Source of the DNA: Megascapheus bottae
Lineage: Eukaryota; Chordata; Mammalia; Rodentia; Geomyidae
Direction of reading: 5' to 3'
DNA length: 64,000 bases
Assembly (NCBI GenBank): GCA_024803745.1
Contig: JANJXV010000013.1
Span: forward strand, 6,200,001-6,264,000
Shown one piece after another: positions 43,589-55,099 of the stretch (its first letter is position 1; each line of letters opens with the position of its first letter). The position numbers were made by a program, and so were the translations under genes. The notes below the pieces were generated by a model, which had not been told where the DNA came from, searched no databases, and worked only from the letters and a program-made list of their open reading frames with translations.

Positions 43589-44504
43589 AAAAAACTTCTC
43601 TTCTTTAAGGTTTGTCTTTGAGCGTACAGGGTAAAAGTAATCATATTCCTCAGATTATGGCATGTTATCATCATGATTCCAGTCAGTCTTCTCTCTTGTA
43701 TGCATGTGTGCATGAATCCATCCATCATTCATCCCTCTACTCATTCCACTTTTATTACTCATTCTCCATCATAACATGCATTTGGTGTCTTTCCCTTTTG
43801 TGTATATTTTGTAAAATGCATACTATTTTGTAGGTATCTATTTCATTCACATATATGAATGTGTTATTTTATCATTTTTGTCCACTGATATCTCAAAGAC
43901 CATTTTGTTGCTCTGTGCTCAGCTTGCCTGTTATTGCTCCTCACAAAATGGGTATCCACAATGTTTTCCATGATGGAAGCATACAGAGAGGCACACACCC
44001 TCCACCTTCTTAAGCATTGCTGTGGTGAACTTCCAGCTCCAGGTACACCAGAGCTAGGCTGAGAGCCAAAGCTGTCTACTGACCTGAAAGGCCTGGATCA
44101 ACAGAAACATAATTGTTTGGGGTCCTGAGGAGTCTCCTAAAAAGCCTCTTCCCCAACGTAACATCTAAGCCTGGAGAAACTTGACCTTGCCTGCCATTTC
44201 ATTTTGTCTTCTTATCTAGTCCAAGCTGGTTCTGAGCCTGTGTTCCTTAATTAGTGGAGAAGGAATGTGGGAAGGGGAGAGAACGTGGACCCTACATAGT
44301 AACTGTCTGGCTTTGCTACTGAGCATTGGTGGGATATGCTCTGGGATTTGAAGGAAGACTTTGCCAGAATTGAGGTTTGCATACACAGGAGCAAAGAAGG
44401 AATGGAATGTGTATCTGAACTGTTAAAGGCCACTCCAACTAACTCACACATGTGTTTTGAAACTTAGGACCACCTATGACCCAGGTAAAGAAACTAAGTC
44501 CAAG
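43589..44504. other. Unique intergenic DNA
   Basis: No gene or clear repeat recognised. The region 44280-44370 may hold a MIR trace. Confidence 0.4.
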
Positions 44505-44594
44505 TTCCTTCCTTCCTTCCTTCCTTCCTTCCTTCCTTCCTTCCTTCCTTCCTTCCTTCCTTCCTTCCTTCCTTCCTTCCTTCCTTCCTTCCTT
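44505..44594. repeat. (CCTT)n microsatellite
   Basis: About 22 uninterrupted units. Not clearly attached to a SINE. Confidence 0.96.
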
Positions 44595-44868
44595 CTTGGA
44601 GTTATACCACAATATATCAGACACGGCTGGTGGCATATCATGTGATGCAGCTTGTGCCCTGTGCTCACAATCTGGAAGGGGCAAGGTAAAATCCCAGGGG
44701 AAGGCTGACATTGAACATGGATCTGTGTGTGGTGATTCAGTTTCCCTAACAAAATAACTTGTGTGCAGTGGGGTGAAGACATGGAATCCTGTGATTATCC
44801 GGATGACTTCATCATGGCAGGAATTAAAGTTATTTTATATGCTCAGGTGATTAAGAAACGAATCATTG
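44595..44868. other. Unique intergenic DNA
   Basis: Nothing recognised. Confidence 0.35.
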
Positions 44869-45115
44869 CCAGGCACAATAGGTTCACACCTATAATCCTA
44901 GCTACTCAGTAGACTGAGATCTGAGGATCATGGTTTGAAGCCAGAACAGGCAAGAAAGACCATCAGACTCTTACCTTCAATAAACTACCAAAAAGTAAAG
45001 CGAAGTTGTGGCACAAGTGGTAGAGCACTAGCCTTGAGCAAAAGAAGCTAAGGGACAGCACTAAGGCCTTGAGTTTCAAACCCCAGGACTCCCCCCAGCT
45101 CCCCAGTACTAAAAA
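44869..45115 (+). mobile_element. SINE family B
   Basis: Head 'ttcacacctataatcctagc', linker 'ttaccttcaataaactacca', right monomer 'tggcacaagtggtagagcac' and tail with a C-rich patch. Confidence 0.88.
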
Positions 45116-45700
45116 ATAAGTACTGTGGGCATCTGCCCATTTAAAAGGAGATCAGAAGGTACTTGGCGTGCCTTTATTTGGCCCTAGGTCTGTGATCCCC
45201 ATGAAGTTTTCAACAGAAACCCTTCCATACTGAATATAATTCAATGGAGTTTAAGCCCTTAATTAAATCATTTCTCTGGATTATCCAAATACATGTTCTG
45301 GGCTGCAATGCCTTTTAAATAAGATTTTCCTTTAATAAATTCTACTGGGGTCTCATTGAAGCCAAATTATTCCCTGTAATTGGTATAGTCTGCATAAGGA
45401 GGCTCACACCAACCACTGCCATCAGAGTGTCCTCTCTCTGCTGAGAGCTTCAGCCTTCGGGTCTGGGCAACCATCATTTAGCCAGACAGATGGTGGATGG
45501 TGCTATAATTCCAATGACTTGTGTCTCAGCAGAAGACAGAAAATGCAAGCATATTAATTAGCTCTCCAGAAAGTGACTTTATGGGTGAAATGAATTTCAT
45601 TTCTAACTTTTGCAGCTACCAGTACATAACTTGGGGGTTATTTCTGCACAGTATAATCTGCATGGTATCTGTGGGATTCTTTAGGTTGCCTCTGACAGTT
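45116..45700. other. Unique intergenic DNA
   Basis: No gene or repeat recognised. Confidence 0.4.
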
Positions 45701-45704
45701 GGTT

Positions 45705-46000
45705 TGTATGTCAGCTAGTTTTCTCATCACTGTGACCAAGTACCTGAGCTAAACAAAGCAATGTGGATTCCTTTTGGCTCTGCATTTTGGAGATTTAGTC
45801 TCACCCTTCAGTGAGACAGAATAACATGGCAGGGAGTGCATGGAAGACCAAAGCCAAACAGACACCTCAGGGTGGACAGGAAATGGAGAGCATGATGGGA
45901 AAAGACCAGGAACAAGGTTTATCTTTCCAGGGAAGTAGCCCAAGACTCATGTCTCCCCAGAAAACTCAGCCTTCACAATTCTACTACCTCATAGTGGCCT
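45705..46000 (-). mobile_element. MaLR-like LTR
   Basis: 'gtcagctagttttctcatca' then 'ctgtgaccaagtacctgagc' is the reversed 3' end of MaLR LTRs, followed by 'aacatggcagggagtgcatg'. Same family type as 21655. Confidence 0.6.
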
Positions 46001-46055
46001 CTCAGCCTCCTGAGTAGCTAGGGTGACAGGAATGAGCCACCAGTGCTTTACTTAG
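45995..46055 (-). mobile_element. 7SL-like SINE head fragment
   Basis: 'tctcagcctcctgagtagct' then 'agggtgacaggaatgagcca' only. Truncated inside the preceding LTR. Confidence 0.7.
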
Positions 46056-46259
46056 ATCCCCATTTTAGAGAGCGTGTCAGGAGGCACACCCACGGAGGAG
46101 AGCAGAGACCAGTCAGAATCAGCAACAAGAAACAACACGGGGAATGAAATCAGACAAAGTGGGGCTTGTGAGGTAGGAAGTAGTGGGGGTTGTTATCTTA
46201 GTGACAAACCCTCAGAAGCAGCAGGTGGCGTCACACACAGCCCTGCTTCTCAGATTAGG

Positions 46260-46261
<2 letters not shown>

Positions 46262-46297
<36 letters not shown>
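46262..46297. repeat. (GT)n microsatellite
   Basis: About 18 units. Confidence 0.95.
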
Positions 46298-46299
<2 letters not shown>

Positions 46300-46390
46300 T
46301 TTGAGGGTGAGCTGGTAGGAAAACTAAACATTCCTTACATGCTGGGTTCTCACTAAGGGTCAGGCTTTATCCTAGGAATCCCAGAATAAG

Positions 46391-46598
46391 AATCCTCAGA
46401 CTCGGGAGGCTGAGATCTGAGGATTGTGGTTCAAAGCCAGTCCAGGCAGGAAAGTTCATGAGACTCTCGTCTCCAATTAAGCACACACATATACAAAATG
46501 TGGAGCTGTGACTCAAGTAGTAGAGCGATAGCCTTGAGCAAAAGTGCTCAGAGACAGTGCCCAGGTCCTAAGATTAAGCCCAGGACTAGTACACACGT

Positions 46599-46599
<1 letters not shown>
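46391..46599 (+). mobile_element. SINE family B, 5'-truncated
   Basis: Starts within the head ('ggaggctgagatctgaggat'), linker 'cgtctccaattaagc', right monomer 'tgactcaagtagtagagcga'. A (CA)n tail follows. Confidence 0.87.

Positions 46600-46632
<33 letters not shown>
46600..46632. repeat. (CA)n tail of a SINE
   Basis: 16 CA units on the preceding SINE tail. Confidence 0.94.
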
Positions 46633-46634
<2 letters not shown>

Positions 46635-47132
46635 CTACACAGTCCTTAGGGATTAACCTTTATAGCAATTGTATACTATAGTATTACAGTCACCAAGGAC
46701 ACACATTTAGGGGGAGAAAGATTTTAGATTCAAGTGCTCACCATTTTCTAACCCACTGTGCTTGTGCATATTATTAAGCATTTATTATATACACGTACCA
46801 TGCCCAGCACAGTGCTAAGTGCCAGGGGATTCAGCAGTCAGCAAGATGCAGCTCCTGGCCTTAATGAGCTTGCAGCCCTGGGGAATGCAGAGGTGGAGAT
46901 GGCTCAGCAGGGGGCAGCTCTTCTTTATTCACATCACTTTGGGCGCTGTAGTCATGCCTGATGTCAGTGCTGTTCTAGGACCTGTGGCAGTTGCTGTGCT
47001 CTCCACTCTGCCCTCATGCATCCATTAGTCTGTGTGTGTGTGTGGGGGGGGGGGGTCACATACTCCCATCAATACAGTGATGACAGAAATATGTAGTTCT
47101 GAAGTATATTAAGTCCTCTGAATGTTGCTTAA
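46633..47132. other. Old repeat trace and unique DNA
   Basis: 46765-46890 reads 'gcccagcacagtgctaagtg' then 'cttaatgagcttgcagccct', resembling a MIR3/L2-like element. A GT/G-run lies at 47028-47056. Nothing else. Confidence 0.45.
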
Positions 47133-47445
47133 AGCCCTAGCTGGGTGTGGTGACACACGCCTGTCATCCTAGTTTACTCAGGAGACTGAGATCGGATGGG
47201 TCAAGGTTCAAGGTCAGCCTGAGCCAAACGTTCATCTATGGACCCCAATCTCAAACAAGAAAAAGCAGTGTGTGGTGGTGGTATTTGCCTGTCATCTCAG
47301 GTAACAGAAATAGATAGTGATTGAGGTCATTCTACGCAATAAAAAAGTAGAACACTGCTAAACACACATTGAAAGCAAAAAGGGCTGGAGGCATGGATCA
47401 CCCGCAAGGCTCTGGGTTCGAATCTCAATACTGTCCTGTCATGAG
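47133..47445 (+). mobile_element. Trimeric SINE, family C
   Basis: Unit 1 'gctgggtgtggtgacacacg' to 'gaccccaatctcaaacaag'. Unit 2 'gtgtgtggtggtggtatttg' to 'cacattgaaagcaaaaa'. Unit 3 (ID-like, internally deleted) 'gggctggaggcatggatcac' to 'gggttcgaatctcaatactg'. The best-preserved first unit of the three copies. Confidence 0.75.
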
Positions 47446-48373
47446 CAAGCCAAAAATTCACCAACATAATATGATGCAACATAGTTTAATGATTTAACAT
47501 AGCTTAGCAGAATTAATACTATATTCTAGTTACTATATTCTAGTCCTCACTTGCCTAATTCTATCTTGCCTATCCAGCTTGACTCACCTCTTCGACATCT
47601 CTTAGTCCTGAAGTCGAACAGGGCCTGCCGGTCAGATGTTGGATGCAGCTCCCAGAACTGCCCTGGTGTGAGATTCAGGGCTGCACGTTGAGTCTTGGGC
47701 CTTGTTGGTCCTCTCGGCAAGGAGCAGCTCCTGTAGACCAAAGACCCTCGAACCACAGTCTTGGTTAAGGCCTGCAAAAGTGCTGTCCCTCATTCTGGGT
47801 CCTTGGCTGCTCCTCTCTGGCCCAAACTTATTGCATGATTCAGATTGGTTATGCCCTTGGTCCGTGATGCCGAGATGTGCTGGCTCTTTATTCGAGCTAT
47901 TGCTCTATCTTCCATGCCCAGGTGACTGGGCTTTTGGGTATTTGAAGATTACTCTGTCTTGTAAGCCATGCTTCTGACGGTTGCTATGGTTAGGGTCATA
48001 TGTGTCCTTGCATCAGTTTTATCTCCCATGTCCACATGCTTTTAGATATGTTTGTATTGGCAATGTTATTTCTTTAAGTATTTTAGCTATGTTGCATCCC
48101 ATTGTTTTTCATTCTAATCATATTCATTATATTAGTATTTTCCAATCATATTCATGTAATATTTTCACATTATATTCATCATATTCACTATGTTAGTATT
48201 TTCACATCACTACCTCCTATTCTACCTTCACATCTTTATGCTCATAACATGTCCCTTCTTCAAAAGCTGTAGGGAGATGAAGAATTGAAATTTAGATATT
48301 ATGAAGGGCTTATGGGAGAGCAAATGAGTTATAGGCAGAAGTTTTGGATCCCACATACAAGTTTCTCTTTTTC
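47446..48373. other. Possible LTR-like block and AT-rich repeats
   Basis: 47560-48000 is GC-richer unique sequence. On the minus strand AATAAA lies at 47887-47892. The features could fit a retroviral LTR and leader, but no ends or target duplication were found. 48110-48210 is AT-rich with a degenerate 'catattcat..tagtatttt' repeat. Confidence 0.3.
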
Positions 48374-48374
48374 A

Positions 48375-48594
48375 GCTGGGCAAGGTGGCTCACACCTGTA
48401 ATCCTAGCTACTCAGGAGGCTGAGATCTGAGGACTGTCGTTCAAAGCCAACCTGGGCACTAAAAAGTCTTATCTCCAATTAACCACCAGAAAACCGGAAG
48501 TGTCACTGTGGCTCAAGGGGTAGGGTGGTAGCTTTGAGCTGAAGAGCTAAGGGACAGAGCTCAGGCCCAGGGTTCAGTCTCATGATGGACAAAA
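48375..48594 (+). mobile_element. SINE family B, well preserved
   Basis: Head 'ggtggctcacacctgtaatc', box B-like 'gttcaaagcc', linker 'cttatctccaattaaccacc', right monomer 'cggaagtgtcactgtggctc'. Target duplication 'agtttctctttttc' and 'agtttctctttctg'. Confidence 0.93.
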
Positions 48595-48710
48595 AGAGTT
48601 TCTCTTTCTGCTACACAATATTGAATCTATAGATGATAAGCTATATGGCATTCTAGGTGGAACTCATTTTAGAAATCAGTAGATTGAGATTCAAATTTTA
48701 GTTCTGCTTC

Positions 48711-48737
48711 TATTATTATTATTATTATTATTATTAT
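48711..48737. repeat. (ATT)n microsatellite
   Basis: Nine units at the tail of the adjacent reversed L1 end. Confidence 0.92.
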
Positions 48738-48860
48738 ACTTAAGTAGTTCTACAAAGGAATTTCCATTTAACAGACAGTTCATGATCAATTTCATCCTTT
48801 TCAATATTCTCACCCATCTCCCCTCCTCATCCCTTCCCCCATTCTTCTTCATTTTGTAGG
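48738..48860 (-). mobile_element. L1 3' end
   Basis: 'acttaagtagttctacaaag' then 'ttaacagacagttcatgatc', the same terminal block as 8870. Confidence 0.6.
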
Positions 48861-48861
48861 G

Positions 48862-49660
48862 TATACGCTACCCTACTACTTGTCTGCAGTTCCCCACTTT
48901 TACATTGGATACTTGACAGCACATCTCTGTCTGAGTTGCTATGATTAAATGGGATGGATAAAGAAGCTGAGGTGACTGCAGGCAGTTCTCTGGGTTGCCT
49001 TGGGTGAACCCAATTCTCCCCTCTCTCTTGCTTGTAATTCTCGTGAATAACGGCAGTGGGTTGAAGAATGTAACAGCTGGAGCCACCTAGGCTCTAGTCT
49101 AGTCATTCCTGGACCAGGAACACTTTTGTTTGTTACTTTCCTAAAAATTCTAATTTATAAAGAAGTTAATTTGCAGAAATTCCAGTTATTCAGTCAGCCA
49201 CGGACATAGGGAGATTCAGCTACATCTGTGTGGTGGGTGGAATTGTTCCACTTCATTCTGAGTACAGACCCTTGTGCCTCTAGTTTCTATGGATGACTAC
49301 ATATTCCGTATTTTAAACAATAAAGTCAAGAAGTGGAGTCAGTGTGAAAGTCCATAGCACAATGGCTTCAAGATGAGGAAACAGAATACTTCCTTCATTT
49401 CTCCATTCTCTGTGCAGAGTTCATTGTCTTGGAAGTGTATTTGTTCATTTTACCACCCTCTCTTAAAAAAGCAGTGAATGTATTTATAACACATACAGTT
49501 ATTATCTTCCTGCCTTCTATTTTAATATTTATTTCAGGGTTATTTTTTTGGTGCTAGTCAGAAAGTCAGGAATGTCTTTTGTTTTTAAATCCTAAGTGAG
49601 CTTAAATTTCCCAAGTAGATGGAATTATAGGTATGAGGCATTGTCAACCAGATCAAGCTT
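48862..49660. other. Unique intergenic DNA
   Basis: No gene or clear repeat recognised. Confidence 0.4.
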
Positions 49661-49715
<55 letters not shown>

Positions 49716-49728
49716 CCTATCTATCTGT
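49661..49728. repeat. (CTAT)n microsatellite on a SINE tail
   Basis: About 16 units, adjoining the tail end of the reversed SINE that follows. Confidence 0.95.
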
Positions 49729-49955
49729 GCTCATCCTGGGACTTGAACTCAGGTCCTGGGCACTGTCCCTGAGAGGTTTTTTTCTTAAGACAAAAAGTTT
49801 ACCACTTGCATCATAGATTCATTTCTGACTTTTTGGTTGCTGACTTTTTGGTAAGAATTGCATAGACTTTCTGCCCAGGGTAGCTCTGGAGCACAGTTCT
49901 CAGAGCTCAGCCTCCTGAGCAACTAGCATCACAGGCAATCTCCAGCACCTGCCAA
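49729..49955 (-). mobile_element. SINE family B, diverged
   Basis: 'cctgggacttgaactcaggt' right monomer, linker with a duplicated 'gactttttggt', then reversed 7SL-like head ending 'ccagcacctgcc'. Confidence 0.8.
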
Positions 49956-50764
49956 CGTTCATTTTATGGACAGATTAGAATACACAATGGTCGTGGTCTG
50001 GGGCATATTATTCATTGTGCACATTTGTATTCAGCCATAATTCTTGCACTTGAGCGTCATCCCTTCTAGCACTGATGGAGTGGTAGGCCCTGAGCTCTGA
50101 GCAGCCTTTACAAGGCCTTTTCAGGAAACTGACACAGTGGAATTAAGAGGTGGCTCTGGGTGAGAAGTTCAGGCATTGGAGTTCTGTGCATCTAGGTCCA
50201 AATACAGACAATGTAAATGGGAGTTGGAGTTTAGAGTACAAGATGGGAACAACAGGAGTCTCGCTGTTGGCATGTATAGAAGAGAGGGCTTAGAAGCAGG
50301 CTAAGCAGAGGGGGAAGCTGAGCCTTTGTACTCAAGTGGAGGATAGCTACAGGCGGCCCAGTCAAGCTCTGGGGTGGGAAAGCCCTTCAGAGGCAAGGCA
50401 CTTAGACCAAAATGGTCAGGCTCTGACATCCCTGTATTAGGGAGTCAAGTCATGCATGCCTCCCTGGAAGGGAGCTGGGTGAGGCAGCTGTGGAACAGAG
50501 ACAACTTCAGAATCTCTCCAGCTGCAGGATCCCAGCACAGGAGACAAGCCCTCCATGACTGGGGAGCATTAGCTGGGCTCACTGTACATGGTGTGTGTGT
50601 AGGGATGGGTTCACGCCTCTGTGTGCTTGCAGTCTTCAGCTTCCATCACATTGCAAAAAGAACGCTTTAATCTGGGTGCTATAATAGCCTCTGAGCAGAA
50701 GGTGGCGCTGTGGTGTCGAGTTTGAAGAGCTTGGGAGCAGCTAGAAATTCTGGTCATCTTATAT
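49956..50764. other. Unique intergenic DNA
   Basis: No gene recognised. 'gcagaaggtggcgctg' at 50695-50710 partly resembles a CTCF site but also the start of the SINE right monomer. Confidence 0.4.
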
Positions 50765-51110
50765 TTTTTTTAAAACTTTGTTGTTTTTTTTTTTTAAGCT
50801 TTAAAAAAATTTTTAATAAAATTTATTTTAACTTGTACATAGAACAGAAAATTTGTACCTATCAATGGGGTAACATGATTCTTTGATACATTTCTCATTT
50901 GCTTTCCTTTTTTTTTTTTTCAAATTTAATTTTATTGTGAGGGTGATGTGCCATCTTCTTTTTATAAAGAAAAAGAGCCTAGGCAAAGTAGGGTGCAGCC
51001 TCTTGCCAGTGGCTTTGTCTCACCTCTCTTGCTTTCTACCTAGGTGAACTTACACAAATGATTTGAGCACTCTGTGCCTTCAAAAGGCCCCTTGGTGGAA
51101 CGCAGGGCTA
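50765..51110. other. T-rich DNA with old L1/MIR traces
   Basis: Two T runs (50765-50800 and 50908-50922). 'attctttgatacatttctca' near 50877 resembles a reversed ancient L1 3' UTR. 50990-51100 may be a forward MIR. Confidence 0.35.
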
Positions 51111-51120
51111 ATCATGTAAA

Positions 51121-51123
<3 letters not shown>

Positions 51124-51181
<58 letters not shown>
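51124..51181. repeat. (GT)n on a SINE tail
   Basis: About 28 units adjoining the reversed right monomer that follows. Confidence 0.95.
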
Positions 51182-51182
<1 letters not shown>

Positions 51183-51183
<1 letters not shown>

Positions 51184-51378
51184 CCTAGGGCTGGAACTCA
51201 AGGCCTGGGAGCTGCCCCTGAGCTTTCAGGCTCGGGTCTAGTCCTCTACCACTTGAACCATATCACCACTTGATGGTTAATTGGAGATAAGAGTCTCAGG
51301 AACTTTCCTCCCTGGGATGGCTTTGAAGTGTGATCCTCAGATGTGTAGCTAGAATGACAGGAGTTGAACCACCCGGGA
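51183..51378 (-). mobile_element. SINE family B
   Basis: 'agggctggaactcaaggcct', 'ggttaattggagataagagt', then a shortened reversed head ending 'gaaccacc'. Confidence 0.85.
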
Positions 51379-51379
51379 C

Positions 51380-52028
51380 GGAGCCATTGGGTGACTGAGA
51401 GAGAGCAGGCAGGAAACTAAGGCAGGGTATTGTGAGCAGGGAGTGACTAACCACCAGTCCACGCTGGAGTAGAGAGCCAGGGCAGGAAAGCATGGGCTTT
51501 GCCATGGCTGTAATGTGTCTGGCATTGTAGGGGCTGGCACCTATGGCTGCTGAGATGCGAGTGGGGGAAGGAAGGAAGAAGTAAGATTTCCACATCAGAG
51601 CTGGGAGTGTGCTAGCAAGCCCACACCCCCACTCCGTGGTTCTGAGAGACCCAGACCCCGAACCTGAGGCCTTGTGGGGCCCTGTGTACACAAGGGCTGG
51701 TGGAGGGACATGAAGTTTTGTCCCAGAGGACTGGTGTGAGGAGTTGCCCACAGTCACAGAGCTGGCATCTGAATCTGAAGATAGATGACTGACACAGAGA
51801 CTGCCTGAGCCCACAGGCCCCGTGAGGAGAACCAGCTCAGTATCTCACAGACCTGGTTGCCACAGTGAGGTTGGGCTTGAACTGCTCACCCAGGAGCAGG
51901 CACAGCCACTGTCTAGCGCTTTCTTTGTTGACCCATCACTAGTACTGTTACACACACATACCCACAAGGAAGATGCTAGTGTTTACAAAGGGGGTAGAAG
52001 TTTTGAAATTGTGCATTTCAAACTCGAT
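51380..52028. other. Unique intergenic DNA
   Basis: Moderate GC. A 172-codon minus frame (51296-51814) runs into the SINE and has no domain. 51725-51780 resembles a reversed MIR ('ttgcccacagtcacagagct'). Confidence 0.4.
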
Positions 52029-52029
52029 C

Positions 52030-52250
52030 ATACTGGCTCTGGTGGCTCATGCGTGTAATCCTAGCTACTTAGGAGACTGAGATCTGAAGATCATGGTTCA
52101 GAAGCAGCCAAACCAAGGCAGGAAAGTCTATGAGATTCTTATCTCTAATGAGCAATTAACAACTGCAACAACAACAAAGCTGTAGTTCAAGTATAAAACC
52201 TCGCAGGCAGCACCTAGACCCCAAGTTCAAGGCTCAGCATTTCATACAAT
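52030..52250 (+). mobile_element. SINE family B, diverged
   Basis: Head 'gtggctcatgcgtgtaatcc', linker with (CAA)n at 52165-52175, and a right monomer missing its middle ('aagttcaaggctcagc'). Confidence 0.82.
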
Positions 52251-53037
52251 ACGAAGCAAAATAAACAAATAACTCCCCCTGCACAGACATCAAAAGTTTG
52301 TACCACCACGTGTACACATGCTTATATTTATTGACAACAGTAAATATCCTTACACTTAAAGTTTGCCAAACTGCTAGGGATGTAAATGAGAATCCTAATG
52401 TTTATTTAATTTCTGTTTTCTTAATTATGAATGTAATCAAGCATATTAACATCAATTTCTTGGACATTAGCATTTCTATTGGGTTGTGTTTTTTTTCCTC
52501 TATTGATTTGTAAAAGCTCATCTTACAGTAAGGAAATTAGCCCCTTATTTAACAAATGTATCAACAGTATTCTCCTGTGTTTTGGATTCCATTAGCTTCA
52601 GTTTCTTGCATAGAAGACAAAATGCTTTGTGTAGTCAGATCGATCAGTCTTTTCCTTTAGGCTTCTGGGTTTTATATCATGCTCCGTGTTTCTTTCCAAA
52701 GATCATAAAACTATAGATGCTCCTCACTTTACAGTGGGATTATATTCCATAAATTGAGCATATGTTATCTTGGAAATGCATTCGATACTTTTAGTCTACT
52801 AAAGGCTACAACTCAGCAACACACTGCACTACCGTGTGACCCCCACAATCACGTGCATGGCTGGGAGTGGTGGTTCCAGCATCAAAGAGATGATGATGGT
52901 ACCCCGACCAAAAAAAAAAAAAAGAAAAAAGAAAGAGAACCATGGGACCACAGTCCCATCTAAATCTTATACAATGCCTCATTCATCCCCAAACTGTGCC
53001 TCTCATTCCCTTTCAGAGAAGACAGTTTGTAGATTAT
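52251..53037. other. Unique intergenic DNA
   Basis: Contains an A-rich tract at 52911-52937. No gene recognised. Confidence 0.4.
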
Positions 53038-53062
53038 CTATATCTATCTATCTGTCTATCTG

Positions 53063-53104
<42 letters not shown>
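53038..53104. repeat. (CTAT)n on a SINE-monomer tail
   Basis: About 16 units, some CTGT, adjoining the reversed right monomer at 53111. Confidence 0.95.
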
Positions 53105-53110
53105 ACTCTT

Positions 53111-53216
53111 TTTTGGCAGTCCTGGGGCTTGAACTCAGGGCCTGGGCACTGTCCTTAAGCTTTCTCAAGGCTTGTGCTCTACCACTTGAGCCACGGCACC
53201 ATTTCCAGCTTTTTTT
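53111..53216 (-). mobile_element. SINE right monomer joined to an L1 3' end
   Basis: Only the right monomer ('cagtcctggggcttgaactc' to 'ccacggcaccatttccagc') is present. An L1 3' end follows directly, and no ID- or 7SL-like left half is found beyond the L1. Confidence 0.8.
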
Positions 53217-53797
53217 CATATATTTTTATTGTAATTAGTAGAAGGGTTACATTATACTCACCAAATAGAAGGTGCATTACTTCACAAACATTGATATCCT
53301 TTCTCATGTCTTGGTCCCCATTTCCCTCTCCCCACCCCCGCCCCCATCTTGTTTTTCCCCCTTCCCTATCCTATTTCAAATAACCAAATAAACATATATA
53401 CAATATATCAGATAACAAGATAAAATACTGTAACAATATGAGATAATCAAGGGGCAGAAAAAGAGATGAGAGATAACATAGTACAATAAGGACAACAATC
53501 ACTCATTATATGGCTTTTGTTTCTATATCCTGGAGGTCCTTTCATTTAGCGTCATACTATATGGCCTTATGTATCTAGGTTTTGTTCTATTGTAAATCTC
53601 TGCTAGGAGAGCCCAAGGTTTCTACTGATTATGACAAAGGAAGGAACCATTGAGCCTATGTTCCTTTGAGTCTGGCTTACTTCACTTAATATTGTTTCTA
53701 AGTCTTTCCATTTCCTTACAAATGGGGTGATGTCATTCTTTCTGACAGAAGCATAGAATTCCATTGTGTATAAATACCACATCTTGTTGATCCACTG
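53217..53797 (-). mobile_element. 5'-truncated L1
   Basis: Reversed 3' UTR from 'atttttattgtaattagtag' and the ORF2 C-terminus ('agcatagaattccattgtgt'). It breaks at 'ttgttgatccac', where the copy at 15852 continues. The encoded piece has KMWYLYTMEFYASVRKND. Confidence 0.93.
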
Positions 53798-54219
53798 TGA
53801 AAGTAAGATTAATAAACAAAACAATTATATTGATAAAAAATCTCTGAAAATATTTGTTCATAAGGATGAAACAGAAGCTTTGAGCTCTCTTTCCTCTTCT
53901 AAAATGCCAGCCAATTTTCCTGGTGCCATTTACATTGTTTCTTTGCTGCTTTGGAAATGATCCTTTTTCATGTACAAAGATCTCTCTCTACTGAGGAGAG
54001 CTACATTTTAACTCCAGCTTCATTTGTCTGATCTCTGGAAAGTCCGATTTTCTCTGGGCCTCATTTCTGCGTAAATGGAAGGATTCAAAGGGGGGAGAGA
54101 GAGTGTTTGAGATATAGTGTTTGAGTTAGTCATAAAGCTGCATGTTGATGCCACAATCCCTTTGTGATACAGATCCTCCTCCCCTTCCATCTGTTTTCTT
54201 TCTCCCTGTCTTTTATTTT

Positions 54220-54220
<1 letters not shown>
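53798..54220. other. Unique intergenic DNA
   Basis: Nothing recognised. Confidence 0.4.

Positions 54221-54268
<48 letters not shown>
54221..54268. repeat. (GT)n on a SINE tail
   Basis: About 23 units ending in GCGCGC, adjoining a truncated reversed SINE. Confidence 0.95.
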
Positions 54269-54269
<1 letters not shown>

Positions 54270-54272
<3 letters not shown>

Positions 54273-54432
54273 CAGTGGCTCGAGCTCTACCACTTCAATG
54301 ATAACTACCCTTCTGGCTTTTTCTTGGTTATTGGAGATAAGAGTCTCACAGACGTTCCTGCTCTGGCTGGCTTCAAACAGTAATCCTCAGGTTTTAGTCA
54401 TGTGAGTATCTAGGATTATAGGCACGATACGT
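54270..54432 (-). mobile_element. SINE family B, tail-truncated
   Basis: Part of the right monomer ('gctcgagctctaccacttca'), linker 'ggttattggagataagagtc', and reversed head. Confidence 0.82.
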
Positions 54433-54617
54433 GGGAGCCCTGCTTCATCTTTCTCCACTTAGCATGTCTTCTGATGTCCAAGGTCTGTTTGTAGAAGTGC
54501 ACTAGGTTTGTCAGTGCCTTTTCTTCATGGAATCATATTGAAACTTGGGAAGTTTATACGCCTTCCTGCATAAATTCTTGACAGTCTTGTTACAGGATGG
54601 AAAAAAGAAGAACTGAA

Positions 54618-54805
54618 TGAAGGTGGCATCTGTAATCCTTGTTACTTATGGTTTGAGACCAACCTAAATGGAAAAGTGGGAAAGACTCCATCTGCAAAAT
54701 AACAAGCAAAAAGTTGAGCGGCAGGTGTGACTCAAGTAGTAGATTAATGGCTGAGCAAGCAAGCTGAGTAAGCAGGCTCCAGCTCTTGATTCAAACCCGC
54801 TAATA
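54618..54805 (+). mobile_element. 7SL + ID-like SINE, old
   Basis: 'ggcatctgtaatccttgtta' head fragment, 'gactccatctgcaaaataac', then an ID-like monomer 'gtgactcaagtagtagatta' to 'ttgattcaaacccgctaata'. It may be a family C copy lacking one 7SL unit. Confidence 0.6.
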
Positions 54806-54942
54806 GCATACTGGAAGCTGGTTTGTTTCCCTTGGTGGACCATTGAACAAACCTGAAAAAGGTTTCTCTGGTCAGATTATTCAACTTCCTAATCAGATGG
54901 AGTTGGTCATAGGATAAAAGTGATAGTAGTGGCACAGATTTG

Positions 54943-54955
54943 CCACCAGATGGCA
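54943..54955 (+). promoter_or_regulatory. CTCF-like motif
   Basis: 'ccaccagatggca' fits CCASYAGRKGGCR exactly. It lies in non-SINE sequence. Occupancy unknown. Confidence 0.4.
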
Positions 54956-55099
54956 CTCCAATCTCAACAATGGAATCCCCCTTCTAATGTTCATCTGGAT
55001 ATACAGGAGCTCCACATGGGGGGAACATAGCTCTTAAGTTAGCATTCAGGAGGCTGAGCTCAAAGTCAACCTGGGAAATAAATTGAGACTGCTCAAAGC

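Noticed and set aside
49661..49728. Regular short repeats suggestive of a CRISPR array
   Set aside because: They are simple tetranucleotide microsatellites without spacers, in a mammalian genome.
50695..50710. Third CTCF-like site
   Set aside because: Two consensus mismatches, and it resembles the start of the SINE right monomer, so a SINE remnant is as likely.
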